Notes: generated by a model from the letters alone, not told the origin. A stretch of 64,000 nt of DNA from Thermoactinospora rubra (GCF_002093975.1 NZ_MSZZ01000005.1:310001-374000), one strand, 5' to 3'; positions 24,799-33,596 are shown, counted from the stretch's first letter. Numbers and translations: made by a program.

Positions 24799-26924
24799 GC
24801 AGGGCAACGCTTCGGCTGCTGGACAAGGCCGACAAGGAGATCCTCAAGCTGCCGCGGGCCGTCAAAGGCGCCATCTACGACTTCCAGCACAAGTTCCGCC
24901 AGGACAAGGACAACCCCGGCCTGAGGTTCAAACGGCTGGAGGGGCATCCGCGGCTGTACTCCGCCCGGGTGAACCTCGACTACCGCGCGCTGCTGCTGCA
25001 CGCGGGCGGCGACGACTACATCCTGGTCGCGGTCAAGCCGCGGCAGGAGGTCTATGACAACCTCGACAAATTCGCCTACCAGATCAACCCGGTCACCGGC
25101 GGCATCGAGTTCGTCGACCTCGTCTCGGTCGAGTCGACGATCGTCGAGCGGCGACCCGCCGGACCGGAGCCGCTGTTCGCCAAGTTCACCGCCGAACAGC
25201 TCCTGGAACTGGGCGTCGCGGAGCCGCTCATCGGGCTGATCATGAAGATCACCACGGAGGACGAGCTTCTCGCGCTGGCCTCCATCGCCCCCCAGCTGAC
25301 GGGAGAGGTCCTGCTCGCCCTCCACACGGGTAAGACGCCGGAGGAGGTCCTCGACCAGATCACGGCGCCGGTCGCGGTTGCCGAGGAGATCGACACCGAC
25401 GACTACCAGGCCGCCCTGGAGCGCCCGGCCACGGTCACCACCGCCGACGCCGACCTGCGGGAGATCCTGGAACAGGGCGACTTCGAACGCTGGCGGGTCT
25501 TCCTCCACCCCACCCAGCGAAAGATCGTCCAACGGTCCTACAGCGGCCCGGCCCGGGTCAGCGGCGGCCCGGGCACCGGCAAGACCATCGTCGCGCTGCA
25601 CCGCGTCAAGCATCTGGTCGACCGGATGAGCCCCGGGTCCGGCAAGGTGCTGCTCACCACCTTCAACACCAACCTCGCCGCCGACCTGCGGCAACGCCTG
25701 ATCGCGCTGGCCGGCGCCGAGATCCTGCGGCACGTCGACATCCTCAACGTCGACAAGGTGGCGAGCGCGATCGTCGCCGAGGCCTCCACCGGCGGACGCC
25801 GGTCGCGGATCGACGACACCAAGGCGCTCAGGGAGTGGGAGGACCTGCTGCTGGAGGAGGGGGAGACCCGCTGGGACGCCGACTTCCTGCACGCCGAATG
25901 GACCCAGGTGATCCTCGGGCAGGCCTGCGCGACCAAGGCGGACTACTTCCGCGCCCGGCGCGCCGGACGTGGTCGTTCGATCAGCAGACAGGACCGCGCG
26001 GCCATCTGGCAGCTCGCCGAGCGCTACGTGATGCGCCTGGACGCCAAGGGCGTGTGGACCAACCAGCAGTTCGCCGAGCGGGCCGCCCGCATCGAGCTGG
26101 AGAAGGCCCGCGACCGCGCCTCCTATGAGGCCAACGCCGGGGTGCAACGCGAGTCGGGTATCTGGCACCGTCCCCGTTACCGGCACATCGTGGTGGACGA
26201 GGCGCAGGATCTGTCGGTGGCGCACTGGAAGATGCTGCGCGCGATGATCCCGGAAGGGCCCGACGACCTGTTCATCGTCGGCGACACCCACCAGCGGATC
26301 TACGGCAACCACGTCTCGCTCGGCAGCCTGGGGATCAACATCCGCGGCCGGTCCGCCAAGCTGACGCTCAGCTACCGCACCACCCACGAGATCCTCGGTA
26401 CGGCGGTGCGGCTGCTGGGACAGGAGGAGTGGGACGACCTCGACGACGGCCACGACGACCTGACCGGCTACCGCTCCGTGCTGCGCGGCCCGGACCCGGT
26501 GCTGAGGCCGTACCCGACGTGGGAAGCCGAGCTGGACGGGATCGTCAGCCAGGTCCAGGAATGGGGTGGCGGATCCATCGGCGTCGCCGTGCCGGAACGA
26601 TGGATGGTGGCCGACGTGGAGAACCGTCTCGGGCGGGCGGAGATCGTCTCGACGTCGATCACCGGCGAAGGGCCGCGGCTGGTCGACGCGCCGGTGCACA
26701 TCGGGACCATGCACCGGTTCAAGGGGCTGGAATACCAGCGGATGATCATCGCCGGGGTGAGAGAGGGGCTGGTGCCCCGCACCCTCGACTTCGAGGAGAG
26801 CGACCCGCTGCGCTTCCGGCGGGAGCTGCGGCGGGCACGGTCCCTGCTGTTCGTGGCCAGCACCCGGGCCAGGGACAGCGTCGTGATCTCCTGGCACGGG
26901 CGGAAGAGCCGGTTCCTGCCATGA
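24795..26924 (+). CDS. RelE/ParE-like domain fused to UvrD-type helicase
   Basis: A 709-residue protein. Residues 1-95 have a RelE/ParE/YoeB toxin-like fold pattern (LDKADKEILKLPRAVKGAI, FKRLEGHPRLYSARVNLDYRALLLHAGGDDYILVAV). A helical linker follows, then a UvrD/PcrA-like superfamily 1 helicase with Walker A RVSGGPGTGKTIVALHR (about 250), motif II VVDEAQDLSV, motif III VGDTHQRIYG, motif IV LSYRTTHEIL, motif V HRFKGLEYQRMIIAGV and motif VI FVASTRARD. The GTG start overlaps the DUF1998 gene stop and the stop overlaps the kinase start. The RelE-like part may bind the ribosome, RNA or a partner, and I see no antitoxin gene next to it. This fusion is known in annotated actinobacterial genomes, but its role is not established. 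Confidence 0.8.
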   Translation: MSRATLRLLDKADKEILKLPRAVKGAIYDFQHKFRQDKDNPGLRFKRLEGHPRLYSARVNLDYRALLLHAGGDDYILVAVKPRQEVYDNLDKFAYQINPVTGGIEFVDLVSVESTIVERRPAGPEPLFAKFTAEQLLELGVAEPLIGLIMKITTEDELLALASIAPQLTGEVLLALHTGKTPEEVLDQITAPVAVAEEIDTDDYQAALERPATVTTADADLREILEQGDFERWRVFLHPTQRKIVQRSYSGPARVSGGPGTGKTIVALHRVKHLVDRMSPGSGKVLLTTFNTNLAADLRQRLIALAGAEILRHVDILNVDKVASAIVAEASTGGRRSRIDDTKALREWEDLLLEEGETRWDADFLHAEWTQVILGQACATKADYFRARRAGRGRSISRQDRAAIWQLAERYVMRLDAKGVWTNQQFAERAARIELEKARDRASYEANAGVQRESGIWHRPRYRHIVVDEAQDLSVAHWKMLRAMIPEGPDDLFIVGDTHQRIYGNHVSLGSLGINIRGRSAKLTLSYRTTHEILGTAVRLLGQEEWDDLDDGHDDLTGYRSVLRGPDPVLRPYPTWEAELDGIVSQVQEWGGGSIGVAVPERWMVADVENRLGRAEIVSTSITGEGPRLVDAPVHIGTMHRFKGLEYQRMIIAGVREGLVPRTLDFEESDPLRFRRELRRARSLLFVASTRARDSVVISWHGRKSRFLP

Positions 26925-27814
26925 GAACCGTCGCCGACCGCTACAAGGTCACTTCACCCATCGGGCGGGGCGGCATGGGCCAGGTCTGGGCGGGCAAGGA
27001 CCTGCGGCTCAACCGGCCGGTGGCGATCAAGCTGATCAGCCTGGGCGATCTCGTCTCGGCGGAGGAGGGGCGCAGACGGTTCAACCGGGAGGCTCGGATC
27101 ACCGCCAGGCTGCGCCATCCCGGCGTGCCCGTGGTCTACGACTTCGGCCACGACGGCGATCTCTTCATGGTGATGGAGGCGTTGGAGGGCGACAGCGTCG
27201 GCAAGCTCAAGGACGAGGTGGGGCGCCTGCCGTACCCCTGGGCGGTGTTCATCGCCGCGCAGGCGTGCGCGGTGCTGGCGGCCGCGCACGACGCCGGCCT
27301 GATCCATCGAGACCTCAAACCGGAGAACCTGCTGCTGTGTGCGAACGGAACCGTGAAGGTCATCGACTTCGGGGTGGCCGCTTCGCTCGGCGCCGGCGAA
27401 TTCTCCACGATCACCGCCGAGGGGCAGATCCCCGGATCGGCTCGGTACATGGCGCCCGAGCTGATCCAGGGGAGGGCGGCCAGCCGGGCAAGCGATGTCT
27501 ACGCGGTCGGGGCGCTGCTGTATGAACTGCTCGCGGGGCGGCGGCCGTTCCAGGACGACGACCTGCTGGCCGAGATAGCCAGATGTCAGCGGGAGGAGCC
27601 GCCGGCGATGATCGGCGTGCCGGCGGAACTGAACCATGTCACGCTGTCGTTGCTGGTCAAGGAGCCGGAAAGGCGGCCGGGCAGTGCCAGGGCGGTGTTC
27701 GACCTGCTCCGCCCGATGGTCTGCGACCTGCCACCGCTTCCCGGCTGGATCCGCGACGACGTCCGCGCCGACCCGGCCCTGATGTACGCGGCGGTCCTTT
27801 CACGTTTGGGGTGA
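26921..27814 (+). CDS. Second cytosolic Ser/Thr protein kinase
   Basis: A 297-residue Hanks-type kinase without a membrane segment. Motifs are GRGGMGQVWAGKD, RPVAIKLI, HRDLKPENLLLC, KVIDFGVAAS (canonical DFG), GSARYMAPELI and SDVYAVGALLYELL. It is compact, ending soon after the C-lobe with PPLPGWIRDDVRADP. The start ATG overlaps the UvrD gene stop, and the stop is four bases from the next start, so it belongs to the same operon. It is only distantly like the first kinase of the operon, which has DLG and a Pro-rich tail. Two kinases in one operon suggest a phosphorylation relay or two substrates, for example the methylases. Confidence 0.85.
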   Translation: MRTVADRYKVTSPIGRGGMGQVWAGKDLRLNRPVAIKLISLGDLVSAEEGRRRFNREARITARLRHPGVPVVYDFGHDGDLFMVMEALEGDSVGKLKDEVGRLPYPWAVFIAAQACAVLAAAHDAGLIHRDLKPENLLLCANGTVKVIDFGVAASLGAGEFSTITAEGQIPGSARYMAPELIQGRAASRASDVYAVGALLYELLAGRRPFQDDDLLAEIARCQREEPPAMIGVPAELNHVTLSLLVKEPERRPGSARAVFDLLRPMVCDLPPLPGWIRDDVRADPALMYAAVLSRLG

Positions 27815-27818
27815 CCAC

Positions 27819-29753
27819 ATGGACGACAGCGCCACCGTCGCGGCCGCCGACATCGCCAGGCTCGCCGGAGTCGGGCGGGCCGCGGTCAGCAACTGGCGAC
27901 GACGCTTCGCCGACTTCCCCGCGCCGGTGGGCGGCACCTCCAGCAGTCCGCTGTTCTCGCTCGCCGCGGTCGAGGAGTGGCTGAGACGGCAGGGCAAGCT
28001 GGCCGAGATTCCGGCAGAAGAGCGGGTGTGGCAGCAGATCAAGGCCAGCGTCGGGGATCTTCGGCTGGGCCAGGCCGTGGGCCAGGCGGGCGCCTTCCTG
28101 GTCTTCCTCGACCAGCAGGCCGGGACCTGGCGGAAGCTGGCCCGCAGACCGGACGGGGAACTGGCCGACCGGCTCGGCCACGCGCTGTCCGGCCTGGACC
28201 TGCCGGGGGAGCCGCACGGAATCCTGGAAGCCGGGCTGCTGCGCACCATCGCCGACCTGGCGGCCGAACGGAGCGCGGCCGGGATCTTCGACTTCGTGTA
28301 CGAGCGCTACCTGGAGGCGCATTCCCGCCGGGTCGGCGAGGTCTCGACGTCGCTGGCGGCGTTGATGGTGGCGTTGACCGAGGCCAAGGGCGGCGTCGTC
28401 TACGATCCGGCCTGCGGCTTCGGCTCGGTGCTGATGAGCGCGGCCAAGGAGGGCGCCGAGGAGCTCTTCGGCCAGGAGCGAGAGGACCACACCGCCCAGA
28501 TAGCCGCTGCCCGGCTGCGGCTGCACGGTCATCGCGGCGCGGTGTCGGCCGGCGACGCCGTCCGCTCCGACGCCTTCGGCTCGCTGCGGGCGGACGCGGT
28601 CACCTGCGTGCCGCCCTTCGGCGAACGCGACTGGGGGTACGACGAGCTCGCGACGGACGTCCGGTGGCAGTACGGCCTGCCACCGCGGGGCGAGCCGGAA
28701 CTGCCCTGGGTTCAGCACGGTCTCTACCACCTCAAGCCCGGCCGGTACATGGCCGTCGTCATGCCGGCGGCGGCGGCCAACCGCCGGTCGGGACGCCGGA
28801 TCCGCGCCCGGCTTCTGAGAACCGGCGCGCTTCGCGGGATCGTGGCGCTGCCCGCCGGCTCGGTGCCCGGTGTCCTGGCCGCCCCGCACCTGTGGATTCT
28901 GCGCCGGCCGGTGACCGGAGAGCCGGTGCCCACGCACATCATGATGGCCGACGCCACCGATCTGCCCGACGACCGCCTCCGCGAAGCCGTCGTCGAACAG
29001 TGGCAGGCGTTCACGGGCGCGGGACACGAGAACGCGGTGGCCGTCATCGACCTCCTGGACGAGGAGGTCGACCTGACGCCCGGCCGCCGAGCAGGCCCGG
29101 GCCAGCCTGAAGGGGCGTTCTCCACCCTCCTGGAGGAGATGACCGGTTCCGTCGAGCGGTTGCGGCGCAGCGTGCGCAACCTCCGGCGGCTTCGCGCGGC
29201 CCACGCGGACGTGCCCAAGACGACGATCGCCGAGCAGATGCGAGCGGGCGCCGTCACCGTGCTCCAGCCGCCCAGGGGCGAGCTGCCGCCGGGCGACCTG
29301 CCGGTGCTCACGGTGAGCGATGTGCTGGAGGACACCGAGCCCCGCGAGCGTGCCGGAACCACGGCCGGCACGGTGATCCTGCAGGCCGGCGACGTCGTGC
29401 TGCCCTCGGGCGGGCGGCCCATGGTCGTCCGGCTGGTGGAACGGGGCGGGGCCGTCCTGGGACCGGGGCTGTACGCCATCCGGGCCGACCGCGAGCGGAT
29501 CGACCCGGCCTGTCTCGCGGGGTTCCTGCGGGTCGCCGCGGCGGCCGGGTCCGGCAGGGGGCAGACGGGCACCTCCCGCGCGGACATCCGGCGGGTGGAG
29601 ATTCCACGGCTGCCGATCGAGGAGCAGCGGCGGCTCGGGGAGGCGTTCGGCCTGCTGGAGCTCTTCGAGACGAGCGCCGGCCGGTTGTCCGGGGAAGCGC
29701 GGGCGCTGTATCGCCTGGGCCTCGGCGAGCTCGCGGCGGGCAGACTGGTGTGA
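27819..29753 (+). CDS. HTH-N6-methylase with S-like C-terminus, motif IV altered (VPPF)
   Basis: A 644-residue protein. Residues 8-50 form a MerR-like helix-turn-helix (AADIARLAGVGRAAVSNWR). The N6_Mtase core follows (VVYDPACGFGSVLMSA as motif I, FGQEREDHTAQIAAARL, WVQHGLYHLKPGRYMAVVMP). The last 200 residues resemble a type I S-subunit/M-C-terminal arm (RRVEIPRLPIEEQRRLGEAF). Motif IV reads TCVPPFGERDW, with Val264 in the place of the catalytic Asn/Asp/Ser of [NDS]PP[YFW]. The enzyme may therefore bind DNA and AdoMet without methylating. Homologues of this HTH-methylase type usually keep NPPF. It is the last gene of the defence operon and meets a convergent paralogue after seven bases. Confidence 0.8.
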   Translation: MDDSATVAAADIARLAGVGRAAVSNWRRRFADFPAPVGGTSSSPLFSLAAVEEWLRRQGKLAEIPAEERVWQQIKASVGDLRLGQAVGQAGAFLVFLDQQAGTWRKLARRPDGELADRLGHALSGLDLPGEPHGILEAGLLRTIADLAAERSAAGIFDFVYERYLEAHSRRVGEVSTSLAALMVALTEAKGGVVYDPACGFGSVLMSAAKEGAEELFGQEREDHTAQIAAARLRLHGHRGAVSAGDAVRSDAFGSLRADAVTCVPPFGERDWGYDELATDVRWQYGLPPRGEPELPWVQHGLYHLKPGRYMAVVMPAAAANRRSGRRIRARLLRTGALRGIVALPAGSVPGVLAAPHLWILRRPVTGEPVPTHIMMADATDLPDDRLREAVVEQWQAFTGAGHENAVAVIDLLDEEVDLTPGRRAGPGQPEGAFSTLLEEMTGSVERLRRSVRNLRRLRAAHADVPKTTIAEQMRAGAVTVLQPPRGELPPGDLPVLTVSDVLEDTEPRERAGTTAGTVILQAGDVVLPSGGRPMVVRLVERGGAVLGPGLYAIRADRERIDPACLAGFLRVAAAAGSGRGQTGTSRADIRRVEIPRLPIEEQRRLGEAFGLLELFETSAGRLSGEARALYRLGLGELAAGRLV

Positions 29754-29760
29754 GAGGCCG

Positions 29761-31512
29761 TCAGGGCCGCGCGTCGCGAGTGATCTCATCCAGCACGAGC
29801 CGGGTGAGCCGCTCGCCTTTCGCCGCCGCCTCGTTGAGGACGACCCTCAGCTCTTCCAGCCGGCGGAACACCTCGCCGTAGGCGCGTTGCGTCTCGATCG
29901 CGGGCAGCCTGGGAACGACCGCCTTCCGCACGTCCCTGCGCATGCCGGAGGACGTGCCGGAGCTGGGCACGGGGTTGTGCGCGCTCCGCAGGAACCCCGC
30001 GATGAACTCCGGGTCGACGTCGCGCCGATGGATCCGGATGAGATGGTTGCGTGCCGTCACAAGAGTGGGCCGCCGGGTGACCTCGACGTCGAGCCGGTCC
30101 GTTCCCGGCGTGACGACGATGTCGCCGGCTTCGCTCCACGCCTGTTCTTCTCTCCCCGGGCGGATGATCTCCAAGATGCCCGCCTGCGCCAGCTCTCCCG
30201 CTGTGGTCAGGGAGACGGCAAGCGGCTCGGGCTGCGCGGGCAGAAGGCGGCGCACGCGCCCGAGGAGGTCGTTGATCTCGTCCGTGAGCGACTGGACGGT
30301 GACCTGATCCCCGCCCCCCTCGGCGAGGTACCTGTCGGGAGTCAGATCGACGTCCTCGTCGAGCAGGTCGATCGTCGCCACGGTCCGGCCGGACGACGGC
30401 TCGGCGGTCGGCTCACGCAGGTAGGCGACCCACGCGGACGCGAGCTCGGCGGGGCGATCCTTCACCGCCGAGGCGAACCACACCGTCGCGGGCGGGGGAC
30501 TGCCCGGAACGGGCCTGGTCAGGAGCCACAGATGGGCCGGAATCCCCGCGGTCGACGCCATCGACGGCGGCAGGTCGACGACGCCACGAAGGGCGCCCTT
30601 GCGCACGAGGTTGGCCCGGATGCGGCGGCCGGAGCGCCGGTTGGCGGCGGTGACCGGCATCAGCGTCACGACGATCCCGCCCGGCTTGACGTGGGCCAGC
30701 CCATGCTGCACCCAGGCCAGCTCTGACTCCATGCGGGGTGGCAGGCCGTACTCCCACCTCGGGTCGGCGGCCAGCTCCTCGTGACCCCAGTCGCGTTCGT
30801 TGAAGGGCGGGTGGCAGACGACCGCGTCGACGAGTTCGCCGCCGAACCCGTCGGCGTGGAGGGAGTCTCCGCCGACGACGACCGCCTGCTCTGCGGACAG
30901 GGCCAGCCGGATGGCCGCGACCTGGGCGAGATCGGTGTCGCGCTCTTGGCCGAGCAGCCGCCTGTGCTGATCGCTTGCCGCCAGGAGCAACGTGCCCGTG
31001 CCGCAGGCGGGGTCGAGAAGCGTGCGCGGCCGCTCGCCCACGAGGTCGGCCACGAACTTTGCCAGCGGGGGAGGCGTGGCGGCGAAGGAGCGATGCTGTG
31101 CTTCCAGGAACCGGGTGGTGAAGTACTCAAACAGCTGTGCTTCGCCGAGTTCGCCCGCGAGGGAGGCCAGGTCTCTGAGCAGAGGGCCGGTGCCCGGCGG
31201 GAGCTTGCTCGGGAAGACGGCCGCGCTCTGGCAGGCCTTGCGCACCTCCGCGGGGACCGTGGCTTCCAGCTTCTCATCGTCGAGCTTGGCCAGCCTCTGC
31301 CAGGCGCCCTGCCGTACCACGGCCAGGAACGCGCCTGTGGCGCACAGCACCTGCGCGAGACGCAGGTCGTCACCGAGGGCCTTGATCGCATGCCACAGCT
31401 TGCCTTCGGCGGACAGGCTCAGGCCGGGCTTGTTGGCTTGCAGCCACGCCTCCACTTCTTGCAGGGAGAAGAGCGGGCTGGCGGCCGTGCCGCCCACGGG
31501 TGGGGGGAAGTC
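29761..31512 (-). pseudogene. Truncated HTH-N6-methylase paralogue, motif IV HPPF
   Basis: A paralogue of the convergent neighbour over nearly its full length: DFPPPVGGTAASPLFSL, TLLDPACGTGTLLLAA (motif I), WVQHGLAHVKPGGIVV, ANRRSGRRIRANLVRKGALRG, and the S-like tail VVPRLPAIETQRAYGE. Motif IV is VVCHPPFNERDW, with His where Asn is usual. Homology starts abruptly at EDFPPPVGG. The helix-turn-helix that precedes the equivalent DFPAPVGG in the neighbour is absent, and the upstream sequence codes on the other strand for an unrelated protein end. The frame stays open to 31860 but that extension looks antisense. It is probably a 5'-truncated, non-functional copy. Confidence 0.7.
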
Positions 31513-31764
31513 TTCACCCTGCCCGCCGGCCGCGCCGACGAGCAGGGCAACGACTGGCACGCCTTCACCGGCACCGAGTTCGTCGTGGTCAGGCCGGGAC
31601 TGATCAACGAAGACCAGGCGGTGGCGGTGACCGCGCGGTTGTGTGCTCAGCCTCTGTCCTGGGACGCCCAGACACGCTGGCCGCTGCCGCTCCACCTGGC
31701 CAACATCGCGGATGAGGATCACCCGAACTACCGCTCGGGCAACTTCGATGAAGATCTTTCGTGA
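31512..31764 (+). pseudogene. 3' fragment of an unidentified gene
   Basis: About 84 codons on the plus strand that read like a natural protein end (NDWHAFTGTEFVVVRPGL, INEDQAVAVTARLC, WPLPLHLANIADEDHPN, ending SGNFDEDLS). The frame continues upstream only as antisense to the methylase paralogue. The break therefore coincides with the point where the paralogue loses homology, marking a recombination junction. I do not recognise the protein. Confidence 0.5.
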
Positions 31765-31862
31765 TGGCTCAGGCGTCGCTTCGGAGGGAGGCGCTCCTCC
31801 ATGACCGCCCGCCCATGCGTCAGGCCGCCGCGGCGCCGTCGAGCAGGGCGTAGCTCGCAATT

Positions 31863-31879
31863 ATTCGAACTGTTCGAAT
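31863..31879. promoter_or_regulatory. Palindrome upstream of the dprA-like gene
   Basis: ATTCGAAC-T-GTTCGAAT is a perfect 8+1+8 palindrome about 60 bases before the DprA-like start, inside an AT-rich interval, so it is a likely operator or promoter element. Its half-sites match those of the actinobacterial SOS box (CGAAC/GTTCG), but the spacer is one base instead of four, so LexA control is not supported. Confidence 0.55.
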
Positions 31880-31939
31880 TTTTGGGGCGTCGCGCGGTAT
31901 CGTTGGGGCGTGGGTCCTCTCGTGGGTAACATCGCTGGC

Positions 31940-32860
31940 ATGGCTTCGGAGCTGCGTGAACGTGCCGCGCTCGTGGCGCTCCTGCAGCGTCCGGGTGCAA
32001 GCTGGGCTGATGTCGCCCTGGCGGTCCTGGAGCAAGGCAGCGCGGTCGCTGTCCTTGCCTCGGAACTCCAAGTACAGGCGACGCTGTTTCCGGAGCCCGA
32101 TCTGGTCGAGTCCGCGATCGTGCAGGCAGCGGAATCACTCGCGAAGTGGGAGAATCAGGGCATCACGGTACGCACCTGCCTCGATGCGGATTATCCAAGC
32201 CAGCTACGAAGCATCCACCAAATGCCGCCGATCCTGTTCTCCCGCGGGATCTCGGCACATGACCAGCGTGCGATCGCAGTGGTCGGGACCAGACAGGCGA
32301 GCGAGCAGGGGCTCAGGATCGCCGCTGCCGTCGCCCACGATCTGGCGGTGAACGGAGTAACCGTCGTCAGCGGCCTGGCCAGGGGGATCGACACGGCCGC
32401 CCATCGCGCCGCGCTCGAAGCCGGAGGTCGGACGGTTGCGGTCATCGGAACCGGGATCAATAAGTTCTATCCGGCGGAGAACCGCTCGCTGCAGGAGCGC
32501 ATCAGCCGGGAGGGGCTTGTCGTCAGTCAGTTCTGGCCGGACAGCCCACCGCATCAGCGAAACTTCCCGATGCGAAACGCCGTGATGAGTGGATACGCCG
32601 CTGCCACCGTTGTGGTGGAGGCACCGTGGAAGAGCGGGGCGCGGATTCAGGCACGGCTTGCTCTCGAGCATGGGCGTCCCGTCGTCATGCCGAAAGAGTT
32701 GCTGGAGCATGACTGGGCCCGTGATTATGCGAAGAAGCCGGGGGTTCACGTGGTCTCCGGGTTGCGCGAGTTGCTGGCGGTTGTGGAAGGATTGATCGCC
32801 GAGCTAAACGCCGGCCCCGACTCACTTCCGGAGATTCCCATCCTTGCCAGGAGCTGCTGA
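31940..32860 (+). CDS. dprA: DprA/Smf-like DNA-processing protein
   Basis: About 306 residues from ATG 31940 (longer frame from GTG 31910). It has the DprA/Smf Rossmann-like domain: AIAVVGTRQASEQGLRIAAA, VVSGLARGIDTAAHRAALEAGG, TVAVIGTGINKFYPAEN and the ssDNA/Arg region. The winged C-terminal domain of house-keeping DprA is replaced by a short tail. The N-terminal 100 residues are variable. Base composition is lower than in the flanks. The gene overlaps the following phosphoribosyltransferase gene by 17 bases. In competence, DprA loads RecA on single strands. A copy at the edge of a defence island, paired with a ComF-like protein, more likely recognises foreign nucleic acid, which is an inference. 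Confidence 0.8.
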   Translation: MASELRERAALVALLQRPGASWADVALAVLEQGSAVAVLASELQVQATLFPEPDLVESAIVQAAESLAKWENQGITVRTCLDADYPSQLRSIHQMPPILFSRGISAHDQRAIAVVGTRQASEQGLRIAAAVAHDLAVNGVTVVSGLARGIDTAAHRAALEAGGRTVAVIGTGINKFYPAENRSLQERISREGLVVSQFWPDSPPHQRNFPMRNAVMSGYAAATVVVEAPWKSGARIQARLALEHGRPVVMPKELLEHDWARDYAKKPGVHVVSGLRELLAVVEGLIAELNAGPDSLPEIPILARSC

Positions 32861-33596
32861 TCCATGGGAGGCGACCCGCAGACGGGTCGCACACCAGGCC
32901 TCCTACCTGAGAAATCCCCTCGAACCCGCTCCGGGGATCTGTTACGTCTGCCGTGGTCCGGCAGATCCGCGCTGGACCCGCTGTTACGCCTGTGAGCAGC
33001 ACCTGGCCACCGCACAGTCCAAGGTAGCCAACGTGGTGGTCCCAATCTCGTACGCGGTTAAACGGCAGCAGCATGCTTACGCTCTTGCGGCGTACAAGGC
33101 AGCTGTGCCGTCTCCGGCAATCCAGCTGGACTTGCTGAATCTGCTCCTGGTATTTGTAGCCGACCACCATGGTTGTATTGCCCGTGCGGCGCGCGTTGAC
33201 AGATGGACGCATCTAGCGGTTGTGCCGAGCACGAAAGGACGGCCGGGGGAGCATCCGCTGCGAGCGCTGATCGGCGATCGAATCCAGCTTCCCTGGGCGG
33301 AGTTAACGGCGAATCCCAAGATTCCCTCTGACTCGCGGAAGTTCCACCCAGACCGATTCTCCGCCGGAGAGGATCTCGGCGGAGCTCAGATTCTCCTGCT
33401 GGATGACACGTGGACGACTGGCTCTCGGGTCCAATCAGCATCGTATGCACTCCGGAAGGCCGGAGCCTCCAAGGTTGCCGCAATCGTGCTGGGACGTCAC
33501 GTGAATCCGGAGTATGACGGCTGGAAGCCTATTCTTCAGGCGATCAGGGATGTTCCGTACCGGCAGGACGTCTGCGCGGTCCACTGCAGAGATTGA
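32844..33596 (+). CDS. ComF-like phosphoribosyltransferase-fold protein
   Basis: A 250-residue protein translated from a TTG with GGAG nine bases upstream, inside the end of the dprA-like gene. The N-terminal zinc knuckle is GICYVCRGPADPR followed by RCYACEQH. The type I phosphoribosyltransferase PRPP loop is ILLLDDTWTTGSRVQSAS (about residue 185). HPLRALIGDRIQLPW is another conserved stretch. The architecture is that of ComF (competence) proteins. The pair with DprA recurs outside competence loci in actinomycetes. It could make or break a nucleotide signal, or act on nucleic acids, when a partner senses invasion. The C-terminal Cys/His (VCAVHCRD) may also bind metal. G+C here falls to 50-62% in the lines I counted. 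Confidence 0.75.
   Translation: MPGAADPWEATRRRVAHQASYLRNPLEPAPGICYVCRGPADPRWTRCYACEQHLATAQSKVANVVVPISYAVKRQQHAYALAAYKAAVPSPAIQLDLLNLLLVFVADHHGCIARAARVDRWTHLAVVPSTKGRPGEHPLRALIGDRIQLPWAELTANPKIPSDSRKFHPDRFSAGEDLGGAQILLLDDTWTTGSRVQSASYALRKAGASKVAAIVLGRHVNPEYDGWKPILQAIRDVPYRQDVCAVHCRD

Noticed and set aside
31513-31860. N-terminal extension of the second methylase as a natural coding region
   Set aside because: It is Arg/Pro-rich, non-homologous to the paralogue and antisense to a protein-like fragment, so it was treated as a chimeric shadow.
31863-31879. LexA/SOS box upstream of the dprA-like gene
   Set aside because: Half-sites match CGAAC/GTTCG but the spacer is one base, not the four of the actinobacterial SOS box. 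Kept only as an unassigned palindrome.
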